Position numbers and translations under genes: made by a program. From Alicyclobacillus tolerans (lineage in GTDB: Bacteria > Bacillota > Bacilli > Alicyclobacillales > Alicyclobacillaceae): DNA of 64,000 bases. Shown in pieces: positions 1 through 9,258 of this stretch (position 1 is its first letter; every line of letters starts with the position of its first letter). The notes beneath the pieces are model-generated. The model was not told the DNA's origin and did no database searches. It saw nothing but the letters and a program-made list of their open reading frames with translations. The stretch is taken from assembly GCF_900142255.1 (NCBI RefSeq), contig NZ_FRAF01000016.1:1-64000 (forward strand), written 5' to 3'.

Positions 1-222
1 AACGATGGGCATCACATCCCTATACCGAAGAGAGCGAGTACGCTTAGCGGGCGGTTTATCGTGCTCCGGTTTGGGTTTCATAGTGGCAATCGCGTACTTC
101 CGCGCGTATCCCAGGGTCCGCTCCAACTCATCCAAAATCTGCGATTTCTCTTGCCTAGTGCGTGCCTTAAGGTAACGCACGCGCATCGTACTCAGGTACT
201 CTTGCCGACTCTGCATGGACAT
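1..222 (-). CDS. N-terminal fragment of an integrase-type transposase, cut by the window edge
   Basis: From an ATG at 222 there are 74 uninterrupted leftward codons running off the window. The start reads MSMQSRQEYL, followed by a basic helical stretch with RTRQEKSQILDE and GYARKYAI. This resembles the DNA-binding start of rve-type transposases (ISNCY/IS481-like) seen in spore-forming Firmicutes. The catalytic DDE domain would lie outside the window, so completeness cannot be judged. The paired repeats immediately upstream (239-297) fit the end of such an element. The family call is from motif recall and is moderate. Confidence 0.5.
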   Translation of the reverse strand, partial: MSMQSRQEYLSTMRVRYLKARTRQEKSQILDELERTLGYARKYAIATMKPKPEHDKPPAKRTRSLRYRDVMPIV

Positions 223-238
223 CCGCACATCGATCCCT

Positions 239-297
239 TCGGTAAGATTTCTGTTTGAGTGAGCCGATACCCTTTCGGTAAGATTTTAGCTGAGTGA
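239..297. repeat. Two direct repeats at the presumed IS end
   Basis: A 24-base unit at 239-262 (TCGGTAAGATTT then CTGTTTGAGTGA) recurs at 275-297 as TCGGTAAGATTT then TAGCTGAGTGA, with starts 36 bases apart. It sits just upstream of the transposase start, between that gene and the rpmE promoter. Tandem transposase-binding sites at an element end are a reasonable reading. The exact IS boundary cannot be fixed because the other end is outside the window. Confidence 0.55.
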
Positions 298-307
298 TCG
301 CGATGAC

Positions 308-336
308 GTGACAGAAGGCAGACAACGTGATATACT
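308..336 (+). promoter_or_regulatory. Sigma-A-type promoter for rpmE
   Basis: GTGACA at 308-313 and TATACT at 331-336 are separated by exactly 17 bases; each hexamer matches five of six consensus positions. Transcription would start near 343, giving rpmE a short leader. The -35 element lies only 10 bases from the last IS-end repeat, so the element may abut the native promoter or have supplied part of it. Confidence 0.7.
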
Positions 337-379
337 ACTCCACAGTGCTATTTTGCGGAATGTGAAAGAGGTGAAACGC

Positions 380-589
380 ATGAAAGCAGAAGGACATCCA
401 GTTTATCATAAAGCTGTTGTAACGTGTGCCTGTGGTGAAACATTTGAAACAGGTTCTGTGAAGGAAAATCTTCGAGTTGAAATCTGTTCCAAATGCCATC
501 CTTTCTTTACCGGTAAGCAAAAGCTGGTAGATGCCGGCGGTCGTGTAGATCGCTTTAATAAAAAATACGGAATGAAGAACGCTCAATAG
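380..589 (+). CDS. rpmE: Ribosomal protein bL31 (zinc-binding type)
   Basis: This 69-residue protein of the large ribosomal subunit begins [16 protein letters not shown]. The four zinc-ligand cysteines are present as CAC (16, 18) and CSKC (36, 39), so it is the zinc-containing C+ form rather than the zinc-independent paralogue. The ATG at 380 is chosen because GAAAGAGGTG lies just upstream and the family starts here; a longer frame reaching 308 would overlap the promoter. It stands alone before prfA, the B. subtilis order without tdk. No convincing terminator was found behind it. Confidence 0.96.
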   Translation: MKAEGHPVYHKAVVTCACGETFETGSVKENLRVEICSKCHPFFTGKQKLVDAGGRVDRFNKKYGMKNAQ

Positions 590-739
590 TTTGCCTTTTG
601 AAAAGGGCCAGTTACGCCTGCTAACCGCAGGGTCGCTTTTTTATGCGTTTATTTTGCATAAGGGCGGGCGTAATTTGGCTCTTTTCCGCTATTTAGAGAA
701 CAGGTTAATGCCAACGATGTGAGAAAAGAAGGTGAGTTC

Positions 740-1813
740 ATGTTTGAGAAACTTGAATCTATGGAACGGCGTTATCAACAATTAAGTGATTGGTTGTGTG
801 ACCCTAATATATCGTCCGATCCAGAAAAGTTGCGCAAATACGCTAAAGAGCAGTCTGATTTACAAGAAACTGTAGAAATTTATCGCGCCTATCGGGAAGC
901 ACAAGAGCAATTTAAAAGTGCGAAGGCTATGCTTGATGAGAAATTGGATGATGAAATGCGAGAACTTGTCAAGCTTGAACTCGATGATTTGCAAAATAAG
1001 ATAGATGACTATCAAGCTAAATTACAGATTTTACTACTTCCCAAAGACCCAAATGACGATAAAAATGTCTTTCTCGAAGTTCGGGCAGCGGCTGGTGGCG
1101 AAGAGGCGGCGTTGTTTGCGGGAGATTTGTTACGTATGTATACACGCTATGCTGAAAATTGCGGTTGGAAGGTAGAGCTCATCGATGCTAGTTATACGGA
1201 TATAGGAGGATTTCGTGAAGCAACGCTTTCTGTGCAAGGTAAGGGAGCATACAGCAAGCTGAAATATGAAAGTGGAACACATCGTGTACAACGTGTACCA
1301 ACCACAGAATCGGGTGGTCGTATTCATACTTCCACAGCTACAGTGGCTGTTTTGCCGGAAGTTGAAGATGTACAAGTGGAAATTCATGAAAAAGATTTGC
1401 GCATTGACACGTTTTGTTCAACCGGACCAGGTGGACAAAGTGTCAATACCACTCAGTCGGCAGTACGAATTACCCATTTGCCGACAGGGTTAGTCGTCTC
1501 GTGCCAGGATGAAAAATCACAGTTGAAGAATCGAGATAAAGCCATGAGAGTCCTGCGTGCACGACTGTATGAAAAATATTTAGAAGAACAACAGCAAGAG
1601 CAGGCAGCTAATCGCAAAAATCAAGTAGGTACGGGCGATCGCAGTGAAAGGATACGGACATACAACTTTCCACAAAGTCGCGTGACGGATCACCGGATCG
1701 GCCTGACCCTGCATCGTTTAGAAAGTGTTTTGGCGGGAGATTTGGAAGAGATTATTCAACATCTAATTATTGCTGAACAAAGCGCTAAATTGAATGAGGC
1801 ATTAGAGGCATGA
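740..1813 (+). CDS. prfA: Peptide chain release factor 1
   Basis: RF1 recognises UAA/UAG stop codons in the ribosomal A site and triggers peptidyl-tRNA hydrolysis. The 357-residue product has the stop-codon-reading tripeptide P-T-T at 187-189 (in RVPTTES) and the catalytic GGQ at 231-233 (in TGPGGQSVN), whose glutamine is the usual PrmC methylation target. The start at 740 follows AGAAGGTGA by five bases and matches the family start MFEKLE; an upstream GTG at 719 lacks a ribosome site. Its stop overlaps the prmC start (ATGA), indicating translational coupling with the enzyme that modifies it. Confidence 0.97.
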   Translation: MFEKLESMERRYQQLSDWLCDPNISSDPEKLRKYAKEQSDLQETVEIYRAYREAQEQFKSAKAMLDEKLDDEMRELVKLELDDLQNKIDDYQAKLQILLLPKDPNDDKNVFLEVRAAAGGEEAALFAGDLLRMYTRYAENCGWKVELIDASYTDIGGFREATLSVQGKGAYSKLKYESGTHRVQRVPTTESGGRIHTSTATVAVLPEVEDVQVEIHEKDLRIDTFCSTGPGGQSVNTTQSAVRITHLPTGLVVSCQDEKSQLKNRDKAMRVLRARLYEKYLEEQQQEQAANRKNQVGTGDRSERIRTYNFPQSRVTDHRIGLTLHRLESVLAGDLEEIIQHLIIAEQSAKLNEALEA

Positions 1814-2733
1814 TTCGCACAGTGACAACATGCTGGAGCGAGGCAAGGAATCAATTGCTCAAACAGCCACTGTTTCAAAAGTGGCAGCCAGACGATGCAT
1901 TTCATCAATGCCATCATGAAGCGGCAGAACTTCTAGCCGCCGCATCAGGATGGAAGGTGGAAGAATTGTGGCGTCACTTGTCAGATCCGATTGAGGAGGA
2001 AGTTTGGCTTCAAATACAGTCATTTCTTGAACGTCGCCTGCAAGGTGAGCCACTAGCTTACATTCTGGGGCATGCTTATTTTGCGGGTAGAAAATTTGTG
2101 GTTGACGAGCGTTGCTTAATTCCTCGTCCTGATACAGAAAGTCTTTTAGAGATTTCTCTGGCATTTTTGCAGGAAAGTGGCAGACACACAGGTTGTTTGC
2201 TCGATCTCGGTACCGGCAGCGGTGCCTTGGCAGTCTCTGTGGCTCTGGAGTATCCAGCCTGGCAAGTTTGGGCAGTGGATATCTCCCCTGAGGCGTTGGA
2301 AGTGGCACGTCAAAATCAGATGCTTCACCAGGCAGCCGTCCGCTTTATTCGAGCAGACGGTTTGCGTCTTTTAGCTAAGATCAATAAGCGTAATGGAAAA
2401 AAACCTCACATCATTCTATCTAATCCACCCTATATTGCGGAATCAGATCCGTATCGCCGTGTGGATGAAGAGGTTGTTCGATTTGAACCCCATCTTGCCC
2501 TGTTTGCTGGAAAAGACGGCCTCGATTTTTATCGAGAACTTGCCCGATTAGGGCCGGGAATACTTGCAGACGAAGAGGCTGTGGGTCTTTTTTTAGAAGT
2601 GGGTATGGGACAGGCGAAGCAAGTACAGCAACTTTTTTCAACCAAGCCTTGGCATTCTTTTGCAACGCAATTACATTGCGATTTGCGGGGCGTTCATCGT
2701 GTGGTAGCTGTCATTCGCCACCATAGAAGCTGA
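1810..2733 (+). CDS. prmC: Release factor glutamine methyltransferase
   Basis: PrmC uses S-adenosylmethionine to N5-methylate the GGQ glutamine of release factors. The 307-residue protein has the N-terminal helical domain with GEPLAYILG (79-87), IPRPDTE, the SAM-binding DLGTGSG (132-138) and the substrate-binding NPPY (205-208) that defines glutamine/adenine N-methyltransferases. It overlaps prfA by four bases. Length and motif order are typical of the family. Confidence 0.96.
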   Translation: MIRTVTTCWSEARNQLLKQPLFQKWQPDDAFHQCHHEAAELLAAASGWKVEELWRHLSDPIEEEVWLQIQSFLERRLQGEPLAYILGHAYFAGRKFVVDERCLIPRPDTESLLEISLAFLQESGRHTGCLLDLGTGSGALAVSVALEYPAWQVWAVDISPEALEVARQNQMLHQAAVRFIRADGLRLLAKINKRNGKKPHIILSNPPYIAESDPYRRVDEEVVRFEPHLALFAGKDGLDFYRELARLGPGILADEEAVGLFLEVGMGQAKQVQQLFSTKPWHSFATQLHCDLRGVHRVVAVIRHHRS

Positions 2734-2826
2734 CCTTTTAGGACTGCAATGAATTTATGGGGGATGGTTTAAACCTATCTTTTTCTGGGCAGACTTTTGC
2801 TAGAGAAGATAGGGAGGCGAATAAGA

Positions 2827-3537
2827 ATGTGGCGTAGAATGATGGTATTGGCAACAATTGTGGGTGGTATCTGTGTAGCTGGACATCTTTTGGAAACGAG
2901 CACAGCTTCGACGAACAGCGCTGTAACCGATATGTCAACAGCGAAGATTCAATCCATTGATTTTGCCGTGCCTCATGATGCACCCATTCCTAAAGAGGCG
3001 CTCCGTTTAAGAATTATTGCAAACAGCGATAGTCCTCAAGATCAACAATTGAAACGGGAAGTACGCAATGCTATAGTCCTGCAAGTAGGAAAATGGTTAA
3101 AAGGTGTTACGAGTTCTGCAGAGGCTCGGCGTATCTTGGAAGAACACGAAGCAGATATTGAGCAAATTGCCTTAAAGGTGACTCGTGAGCATGGCTTTAC
3201 ATACGGTGTGCAAACCAATATAGGCAAAGTTCCTTTCCCTACTAAAATTTATGGGAATCAAATTTATCCAGCCGGTAATTATGAAGCGTTACGCATTATC
3301 CTCGGAAAGGGACAAGGTGCCAATTGGTGGTGCGTCCTATTCCCGCCTCTCTGTTTTGTCGATATTGCTGAGGGTGACGCGGTTCCGAATACAGGAAGTT
3401 TTCCGGATTTACCTCCTCTTGAGGTACTCAATATGATGGGTCCCAACGGCAAAGAAGAGAAGGTTCAGGTACGGCTGGCTGTAGTTGACTATGGAGAAGA
3501 GCTATGGCATACATTGGTTCACCAGTGGTCCATCTAA
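2827..3537 (+). CDS. spoIIR: Stage II sporulation protein R, forespore signalling protein
   Basis: SpoIIR is secreted from the forespore into the intermembrane space and triggers SpoIIGA to process pro-sigma-E in the mother cell. The 236-residue product has an N-terminal membrane/signal segment (about residues 4-22) and family motifs LRIIANSDSPQDQ, GNYEALRI and GANWWCVLFPPLCF. The ATG at 2827 has GGGAGGCG eight bases upstream; an upstream TTG at 2797 has no ribosome site. In B. subtilis spoIIR is transcribed by sigma-F; GTTTA and GGGCAGACT at about 2767-2795 could be a degenerate sigma-F promoter, but this is weak. The position after prmC matches B. subtilis. Confidence 0.95.
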   Translation: MWRRMMVLATIVGGICVAGHLLETSTASTNSAVTDMSTAKIQSIDFAVPHDAPIPKEALRLRIIANSDSPQDQQLKREVRNAIVLQVGKWLKGVTSSAEARRILEEHEADIEQIALKVTREHGFTYGVQTNIGKVPFPTKIYGNQIYPAGNYEALRIILGKGQGANWWCVLFPPLCFVDIAEGDAVPNTGSFPDLPPLEVLNMMGPNGKEEKVQVRLAVVDYGEELWHTLVHQWSI

Positions 3538-3606
3538 AAAACATGTGCAAGTCGGATAAAATCACTCGCTGGGAAACAAACCCCATCGTAAAGGAGGTAG
3601 CAGAGT

Positions 3607-4695
3607 GTGCAGCGCATCCAAGTAAGTGTAAGTATGGCGCGAGAGAACAAAACCCAGGCAATCAGGCTGTTATCCCCTGCTGCTGCCGCTCTGAGACAGG
3701 GCGGCTTAGTTGCCTTCCCTACAGAAACGGTCTACGGATTGGGCGCGAATGCCAATCTGGAGGAAGCCATTCTGCGTATTTTTCAAGCCAAAGGGAGACC
3801 GGCTGACAATCCGCTCATTGTCCATCTACCCAATGTTGAAGCCATCTCGTCAGCTGTTGATATAGCACGTATTCGCCCGCACGAAAAACGACTGATAGAA
3901 TCCTTTTGGCCCGGACCGCTCACTTTGCTGTTACCGCCAACAAAGACTATTGCGAGAAGCGTTTATCCTGGCCAGACCTTGATTGGTGTTCGTGTACCCA
4001 ATCATCCTGTTGCGCAACTTCTGCTCAGTCTGTCTGGAGTGCCAGTAGCTGCTCCGAGTGCTAACCGTTCTGGCTTGCCGAGTCCTACCACATCAGAAAC
4101 TGTCCTGCTTGATTTGGCGGATCATCTTGATGTGTTGGTGGAAGGTGGATCTTGTGAGTGGGGAATTGAATCTACCGTAGCAGCGGTGCAGGAAGAGAGC
4201 ATACATATTTATCGTCCAGGAGCGATTACGGCCGCCATGCTAGAGGATGCCACAGGGTTGCCAGTAACGGTTTCTACAGGTTTCCAAGAAGGTGGAACGC
4301 CACTGGCTCCGGGTATGAAATATCGTCACTATGCGCCACATACACCAGTCAGCGCTTGGTGGGGCAATGTAGAGTCCGTTCAATCAGCTATGCAACAGGC
4401 GTTATTGCAGTCATCCATTCAACGATTTGGCCTCATCGCGCCCCGGAATTTTCAAACATTGGCAGACTTGCTGCAACCTTCTCCTGTTTGGACCTACTGG
4501 ATAGAAGGAGAGGAAGGGAGCTATGCGCCTTCTTTTGCAGCCAAGCTATACAGTAGTATGCGTGAAGCGGATACAGCTCATTTGGAAGCACTTTATGTGT
4601 TTGCCCCAAGTGCATTTCATCCTCTCGGAACAGCTATTCATAATCGACTCTTGAAGGCAACGGAAGGCCGATTATGGCACGCTGAATCATCCTAA
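3607..4695 (+). CDS. ywlC: Threonylcarbamoyl-AMP synthase (Sua5/YwlC)
   Basis: This enzyme makes threonylcarbamoyl-AMP from threonine, bicarbonate and ATP for the t6A37 modification of ANN-decoding tRNAs. The 362 residues include the YrdC-type catalytic domain (GGLVAFPTETVYGLG near the N-terminus, KGRPADNPLIVH, SGVPVAAPSANRSG) and a C-terminal Sua5 domain, joined near APGMKYRHYAPHTP. It is therefore the long Sua5 form. GTG at 3607 is preceded by AAGGAGG with a nine-base gap. The order spoIIR-ywlC-mntP-ywlE is that of B. subtilis, with ywlA and ywlB missing. Confidence 0.95.
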   Translation: MQRIQVSVSMARENKTQAIRLLSPAAAALRQGGLVAFPTETVYGLGANANLEEAILRIFQAKGRPADNPLIVHLPNVEAISSAVDIARIRPHEKRLIESFWPGPLTLLLPPTKTIARSVYPGQTLIGVRVPNHPVAQLLLSLSGVPVAAPSANRSGLPSPTTSETVLLDLADHLDVLVEGGSCEWGIESTVAAVQEESIHIYRPGAITAAMLEDATGLPVTVSTGFQEGGTPLAPGMKYRHYAPHTPVSAWWGNVESVQSAMQQALLQSSIQRFGLIAPRNFQTLADLLQPSPVWTYWIEGEEGSYAPSFAAKLYSSMREADTAHLEALYVFAPSAFHPLGTAIHNRLLKATEGRLWHAESS

Positions 4696-4773
4696 GCCAT
4701 CTCTTTGCCGACATGATTCATCATGTTTGTCCGGATAGGTGCATACTCTCCTTACAAGGAAGCAGTTCATAGA

Positions 4774-4818
4774 AACATTCTCTGCTCGAGCCATGCTTCT
4801 GGGCAGAGATGTTCTTTT
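4774..4818 (+). terminator. Hairpin with T-rich tail in the ywlC-mntP gap
   Basis: AACAT plus CTCTGC (4774-4785, one T bulge) pairs with GCAGAG plus ATGTT (4803-4813) and is followed by CTTTT. It either ends the ywlC transcript or acts as an attenuator in the mntP leader. It lies 21 bases before the mntP start, closer than usual for a simple terminator. No antiterminator partner was established. Confidence 0.45.
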
Positions 4819-4838
4819 GTTGCCTGAGGAGGGTGCAT

Positions 4839-5399
4839 GTGCCTTTTTCCATGAGAGATTTGCTCAATATTGCCATGATGTCGATCGCGCTTGGAATGGA
4901 TTCTTTTTCACTATCCATCGGCATGGGCTTAAACGGGATCAATCGCAAGCGGGCGATTCAGATGTGCATATGCATCGGTCTCTTTCATATTGTTTTTGCT
5001 CTCCTGGGTCTTTGGGTAGGATTTTGGGTAGAAGCAAAAGTTGGACAAATTGCAAAAGGGTTTGGAGCATTTTTGTTAATTGGTCTAGGAATCCACATGC
5101 TTTTTGAGAGTTTTCATAAAAAAAGAGAAACTGTCAGAAGAAGAGGCAACAGTTTGCTTTCTCTCTTGCTTTTTTCATCGGGAGTATCCATTGATGCTTT
5201 GTCCGTTGGCTTTACGCTTGGCTTGCGTTCGGCCACATACGGTATAGTTTCGGCGTTTGCGTTTGGCGTAGCGGGTGCGGTCATGACAGGAGCAGGTTTA
5301 TATTTAGGGAAAAAAGCTTCAGGCTGGTCAGGCTGGCTTGGAGAGTTGTTTGGTTCGTTTTTGCTGATTTTTCTTGGCTTGCGATTTTTATTTGAGTAA
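4839..5399 (+). CDS. mntP: Manganese efflux pump MntP
   Basis: MntP exports excess Mn2+ across the cytoplasmic membrane. The 186-residue protein has six hydrophobic segments and the two conserved acidic membrane motifs GMDSFSLSIG near the N-terminus and SSGVSIDALSVGFTLG in the second half, with a charged central loop (HKKRETVRRR). GTG at 4839 is chosen because GAGGAGG ends six bases upstream; ATG at 4851 (giving MRDLLN) and GTG at 4833 are alternatives. It is the ywlD position of B. subtilis. The preceding hairpin could contribute to control. Confidence 0.92.
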   Translation: MPFSMRDLLNIAMMSIALGMDSFSLSIGMGLNGINRKRAIQMCICIGLFHIVFALLGLWVGFWVEAKVGQIAKGFGAFLLIGLGIHMLFESFHKKRETVRRRGNSLLSLLLFSSGVSIDALSVGFTLGLRSATYGIVSAFAFGVAGAVMTGAGLYLGKKASGWSGWLGELFGSFLLIFLGLRFLFE

Positions 5400-5432
5400 G
5401 TTTATAGAAAGAGGATACAATGGCAAGAAGAT

Positions 5433-5455
5433 GGAGTGCGACATGCACTCCTTTT
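5433..5455 (+). terminator. Intrinsic terminator after mntP
   Basis: GGAGTGC (5433-5439) and GCACTCC (5445-5451) form a perfect 7-bp stem with a five-base loop, followed by TTTT. It separates mntP from the ywlE-ywlG-glyA group. Confidence 0.6.
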
Positions 5456-5520
5456 CACCATCTAACTTACCAGGCAATTCGTCGCCCCTAAGCGATGATT
5501 GTGCGAGGTGTCTATAGCCA

Positions 5521-6030
5521 ATGAATCTGCTGTTTATTTGTACAGGGAATACATGTCGAAGTCCGATGGCTCAATGGTTAGCTCGTCATGAGATAGCCAA
5601 ACGGGGACTTCACCATACGGTTCGTTCAGCAGGATTGTATGCATTTCCAGGTCAACTGATGTCGCGATCGGCAGTAGATGCGTTGTTGCGTCGCCAAGTG
5701 GTGGTCGGACATCACGCTTCTCAGCCTGTGGAGGATGCCATGGTTAAGGAAGCGGATCTCATTTTTACCATGACAGAAGCCCATAAACAAGCGATGCTTG
5801 AAAAATTTCCAGATGCTGCGGAGAAAACTTATACTTTATCGGAATTTGTGAAAAAGGTCGATCGCGATGGCTCTGGGTATGATATTGTAGATCCGTTCGG
5901 ACAGTGTGACGAGGCGTATGAGGCGTGCGCTGCCCAATTGGAAGAATTGATCAGGGAAATGATCCGCCTTTTGCCGCAATCTTCAGAGGAGGGCGGTGAA
6001 GATGGAAAGAATGCTGCCAACAGAGAGTGA
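5521..6030 (+). CDS. ywlE: Low-molecular-weight phosphatase, probable protein-arginine phosphatase YwlE
   Basis: In B. subtilis YwlE removes phosphate from arginine residues marked by the McsB kinase, opposing ClpCP targeting. The 169-residue product opens with the P-loop CTGNTCRS: nucleophile Cys7, Arg13, and Thr11, the residue associated with arginine rather than tyrosine specificity. The general-acid Asp124 lies in DPFG. The ATG at 5521 follows GAGGTG. The reading frame overlaps the next gene by 29 bases, so the two are probably translated together. Confidence 0.93.
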   Translation: MNLLFICTGNTCRSPMAQWLARHEIAKRGLHHTVRSAGLYAFPGQLMSRSAVDALLRRQVVVGHHASQPVEDAMVKEADLIFTMTEAHKQAMLEKFPDAAEKTYTLSEFVKKVDRDGSGYDIVDPFGQCDEAYEACAAQLEELIREMIRLLPQSSEEGGEDGKNAANRE

Positions 6031-6646
6031 TTCTTGTGACCATCCATCTCCACAAGTCGTGGACAGACAACAGCAAAATTTGAATATTGCAGAACCGTTG
6101 CGCGCCATTCTGGACGAGTTTCAACAACTGGCTTGCTTGGGAACTGGGCAAGTCTTGGTGGTAGGAGCATCAAGCAGTGAAGTGGCAGGTCAACGTATTG
6201 GGACGGCAACCTCAATGGCCATTGGTCAGCAGATAGTTGATATTTTCCTGCAATGGTCGTCGGAAACAGGCTGTCAACTCGCCTTTCAATGCTGTGAGCA
6301 TCTGAACCGGGCGCTGGTCGTCAACCGCCAATTGGCGATGACGCATGGTTGGCAGGAGGTTTCTGCTATACCCGTGCCGGGTGCGGGGGGTGCGGTAGCA
6401 GCTGCAGCCTATCGTAAAATGAGCGATGCCTGTCTGGTGTCTGCCATTGCGGCCGATGCGGGTGTGGACATTGGTGACACTTTAATCGGTATGCATTTGA
6501 AACCAGTCGCGGTTCCTGTACGTATTTCTGTCCAGTCCATTGGTCATGCGCATTTGGTGCTGGCTAGGACAAGGCCGCCGTTGATTGGTGGCATGCGCGC
6601 TGTTTACAGTAGGGAAGAAGCTGAAAAACGTTGGTTGGCAAAATAG
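6002..6646 (+). CDS. ywlG: YwlG family protein (UPF0340/TIGR01440)
   Basis: This 214-residue cytosolic protein belongs to a family whose function I do not know. Recognisable segments are VLVVGASSSEVAGQRIGTATS, a CCEHLNRALV segment with adjacent cysteines, and PGAGGAVAAAAYRKM followed by a glycine-rich DAGVDIGDTLIGMHLKPVAVP. The ATG at 6002 is preferred over GTG 5996 because GAGGAGGG ends eight bases before it. It overlaps ywlE and precedes glyA, the conserved Bacillus order except that rpiB (ywlF) is absent. Confidence 0.9.
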   Translation: MERMLPTESDSCDHPSPQVVDRQQQNLNIAEPLRAILDEFQQLACLGTGQVLVVGASSSEVAGQRIGTATSMAIGQQIVDIFLQWSSETGCQLAFQCCEHLNRALVVNRQLAMTHGWQEVSAIPVPGAGGAVAAAAYRKMSDACLVSAIAADAGVDIGDTLIGMHLKPVAVPVRISVQSIGHAHLVLARTRPPLIGGMRAVYSREEAEKRWLAK

Positions 6647-6676
6647 GTAGCCAGCATAAAGGAGAGAGACGGACGA

Positions 6677-7921
6677 ATGAACTTGAGCCAGTATGATGCT
6701 GAGTTGGCTGCGGCTATGCAGCAAGAGTTAAACCGTCAACGCAACAACATTGAATTGATTGCTTCTGAAAATTTTGTCAGTCCGGCTGTGATGGAAGCTA
6801 TGGGAAGTCCGCTAACGAATAAGTACGCCGAAGGATATCCAGGACGTCGCTATTATGGTGGTTGTGAATATGTTGATATCGTCGAGAATATCGCTCGCGA
6901 TCGCGCCAAGCAATTGTTTGGTGCGGAGCACGTCAATGTGCAGCCTCATTCCGGAGCGCAGGCCAATATGGCGGTATATTTTGCTGTGCTCAAGCCAGGA
7001 GATAAAGTGCTCGGCATGAATCTCTCGCATGGCGGACATTTGACGCACGGTAGCCCAGTTAATTTCTCAGGACAACTTTACGAGTTTATTTCCTATGGTG
7101 TAGACGAAAAGACGCAACGTATTGACTATGAAGAATTACGCAGATTGGCTCAAGAACACCGTCCCAGAATGTTGGTGGCTGGTGCGAGCGCCTATCCGCG
7201 AATCATAGACTTTGCTAAAATGCGCGAAATTGCGGATGAAGTGGGAGCCTACTTGATGGTTGACATGGCTCATATTGCCGGTCTTGTGGCAACAGGATTG
7301 CATCCGTCGCCTGTACCGCACGCGCAGTTTGTGACCACAACTACGCACAAAACATTGCGTGGTCCGCGCGGCGGCATGATTCTTTGCAAGGAGGAATTCG
7401 CCAAAGCCATAGACAAATCCATCTTTCCTGGTATACAAGGCGGCCCGCTGATGCATGTGATAGCCGCGAAAGCCGTTGCTTTTGGTGAAGCGTTGAAACC
7501 AGAATTCAAAACGTATTCCGAGCAAGTTGTCAAGAATGCCAAAACTTTAGCTGAAGCTCTCCTTCAGGAAGGATTTCAACTGGTCTCTGGTGGCACTGAC
7601 AATCATTTGGTGCTCATTGACTTGCGAAGCCGTGAATTGAGCGGTAAAGAAGCAGAAAAACGGCTCGATCAAGTGGGCATTACAGTGAATAAGAATACTA
7701 TTCCTTTCGATCCGGCGAGTCCCATGGTTACAAGCGGTATTCGTGTCGGCACTCCGGCCGTCACATCGCGTGGCATGGACGAGCAAGCAATGCGTGAGAT
7801 TGCATCAGTTTTCTCGCTCGTTTTGCAAAAAGATTGGACAGAAGTTGGCGAAGCAGAAGCGAAAAGTCGCGTGAGCGCCTTGACATCCCGCTTCCCGCTT
7901 TATCCAGATCTCACCATTTAA
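6677..7921 (+). CDS. glyA: Serine hydroxymethyltransferase
   Basis: GlyA interconverts serine and glycine with tetrahydrofolate, feeding one-carbon units to purine and thymidylate synthesis. It is a 414-residue PLP enzyme. The cofactor lysine is Lys225 in [36 protein letters not shown] and the folate/PLP-site HSGAQAN are also present. The start at 6677 has AAAGGAGAGAG upstream, about 30 bases after ywlG. It is full length, with upp as the next rightward gene after the inserted leftward pair. Confidence 0.97.
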   Translation: MNLSQYDAELAAAMQQELNRQRNNIELIASENFVSPAVMEAMGSPLTNKYAEGYPGRRYYGGCEYVDIVENIARDRAKQLFGAEHVNVQPHSGAQANMAVYFAVLKPGDKVLGMNLSHGGHLTHGSPVNFSGQLYEFISYGVDEKTQRIDYEELRRLAQEHRPRMLVAGASAYPRIIDFAKMREIADEVGAYLMVDMAHIAGLVATGLHPSPVPHAQFVTTTTHKTLRGPRGGMILCKEEFAKAIDKSIFPGIQGGPLMHVIAAKAVAFGEALKPEFKTYSEQVVKNAKTLAEALLQEGFQLVSGGTDNHLVLIDLRSRELSGKEAEKRLDQVGITVNKNTIPFDPASPMVTSGIRVGTPAVTSRGMDEQAMREIASVFSLVLQKDWTEVGEAEAKSRVSALTSRFPLYPDLTI

Positions 7922-7924
7922 AAA

Positions 7925-7948
7925 CAAATACCACAGCCAAGGCTGTGG
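7925..7948. terminator. Hairpin between convergent glyA and the MFS gene
   Basis: CCACAG(CC) at 7931-7938 pairs with (GG)CTGTGG at 7941-7948. In the leftward direction it is followed by a T-rich run (TATTTGTTTTTA), so it is best placed to end the leftward MFS transcript. On the rightward side there is no T-tract. Confidence 0.55.
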
Positions 7949-7986
7949 CATCTAGAGGTTCTTTCAAAATAGGAAAGACATAGATT

Positions 7987-9258
7987 CTAAAAGGTACTGC
8001 GTTGGCGGTGGCGAATGGATTCTCTGCCACCGTCTTTTTTCTGTAAAGGTACAAAGATGTAGAGTAAACAAATTAAAAGAATAACACTCCCAGCCACCCA
8101 AAAGGGGGCTTCTGGAGAGAGAGTTTGCCAAACCAATCCACCCACATAAGGACCGACGGCCGATCCGATTCCTTCTACAGTCATAAAAATTCCCCAGAGC
8201 GTAGCCTTCTTATCGGGATCGATATGCGTATCCACAGTTTTATTCCAGCTTGGCAGAACAAATCCATAGGCGATGCCAATAAAGGCGACGACTAGATATG
8301 TGGCCAGACGCGAATGGTAAAACGAGAAAACAATCAGTGCAAAAGCAGCCGTTCCAAAGCCGAAAATGAGAAAGTATCGCGCCCCGAAACGATCGACCAA
8401 TTTACCTGCAGGAATGAGTGTCAGTGCTGTCAAGGCGCCGCCTGAGACAAGAATTCCTGTATAGTAGATGGGTGACAGGTGCAGTTCTAGCTTTGCGTAC
8501 AAAGAGAGAATCGGTACCAGAGATGTAATGGCAAAGGTCTGGGCAAACATTCCCGGGAATAAATAAGAAGCCTCGCGTACATTGGTCAAAATGCTTTGAA
8601 TGCGGTTTTGCCAGCTGTATTTGTTGGATATGCGCACTGAGTCATGTGCACGGTATTGTCGATTATGAACAAAGAGTAGAACCACCAACAAGCCTAGACC
8701 ATCCGCCAAGCCAAGAGCAAGAAACGCAGCTGGATAAGATCGAGCAATCAACAAATTGGCCAGCACTGGACCAAGCCCGGTGCCGCATAACCAAAATAAG
8801 TATAAATAACCAACATAAGAGGCACGCTCTTGAGGCTCAATACGATGAGCGATGGCTGACATGGCAGCAGGCCACATGGGCGAAACACCAAAGCCAAAGA
8901 GCATAGCGGCCAGCAACAGCATAGCGCCCGTTCTGGCTTGAAACATGAAAATAACAGCACAAAGTGCAGCCACAAAGCCTGCCATGAGCGGGTAGCGAGG
9001 CCCAATGCGATCGATCATCCAACCGAAAGGTGTTCGGAACAACGTATCCATCAGGTAGTGCAGTGAAATAGCGAGTGCTGTGATTTCCACAGGCAAGCCG
9101 AGGACACCGCTGCCATAGGTTGGCAGGACGGAAAAAGTCAATGCGCCTCGCACCAACTCTGAGAGTGAGAGGGCAGAAAAAATGCTGACGAGCGCCAGCG
9201 GAAAATCACGAGGAATAATGTTCAGCCAGCGCCTTTGCGATTTTTCCTGTGTACTCAC
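7987..9258 (-). CDS. Major facilitator superfamily transporter, possible LtaA-like glycolipid flippase
   Basis: A 423-residue membrane protein with about 12 hydrophobic segments. The cytoplasmic MFS signature follows TM2 (GWMIDRIGPRYPLMAG) and recurs in the second half (GKLVDRFGARYFLIFG). Its ATG overlaps the stop of the preceding glycosyltransferase by four bases, so the two are translationally coupled. In Staphylococcus aureus the glycolipid synthase gene ypfP/ugtP is followed by the MFS flippase ltaA, which moves diglucosyl-diacylglycerol for lipoteichoic acid. That pairing is the only reason for suggesting the role here; sequence alone says generic MFS, and a drug exporter is an alternative. 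Confidence 0.85.
   Translation of the reverse strand: MSTQEKSQRRWLNIIPRDFPLALVSIFSALSLSELVRGALTFSVLPTYGSGVLGLPVEITALAISLHYLMDTLFRTPFGWMIDRIGPRYPLMAGFVAALCAVIFMFQARTGAMLLLAAMLFGFGVSPMWPAAMSAIAHRIEPQERASYVGYLYLFWLCGTGLGPVLANLLIARSYPAAFLALGLADGLGLLVVLLFVHNRQYRAHDSVRISNKYSWQNRIQSILTNVREASYLFPGMFAQTFAITSLVPILSLYAKLELHLSPIYYTGILVSGGALTALTLIPAGKLVDRFGARYFLIFGFGTAAFALIVFSFYHSRLATYLVVAFIGIAYGFVLPSWNKTVDTHIDPDKKATLWGIFMTVEGIGSAVGPYVGGLVWQTLSPEAPFWVAGSVILLICLLYIFVPLQKKDGGRESIRHRQRSTF

Noticed and set aside
4696-4838. A yybP-ykoY manganese riboswitch before mntP.
   Set aside because: The conserved internal-loop bases of that family could not be found; only the simple hairpin is supported.
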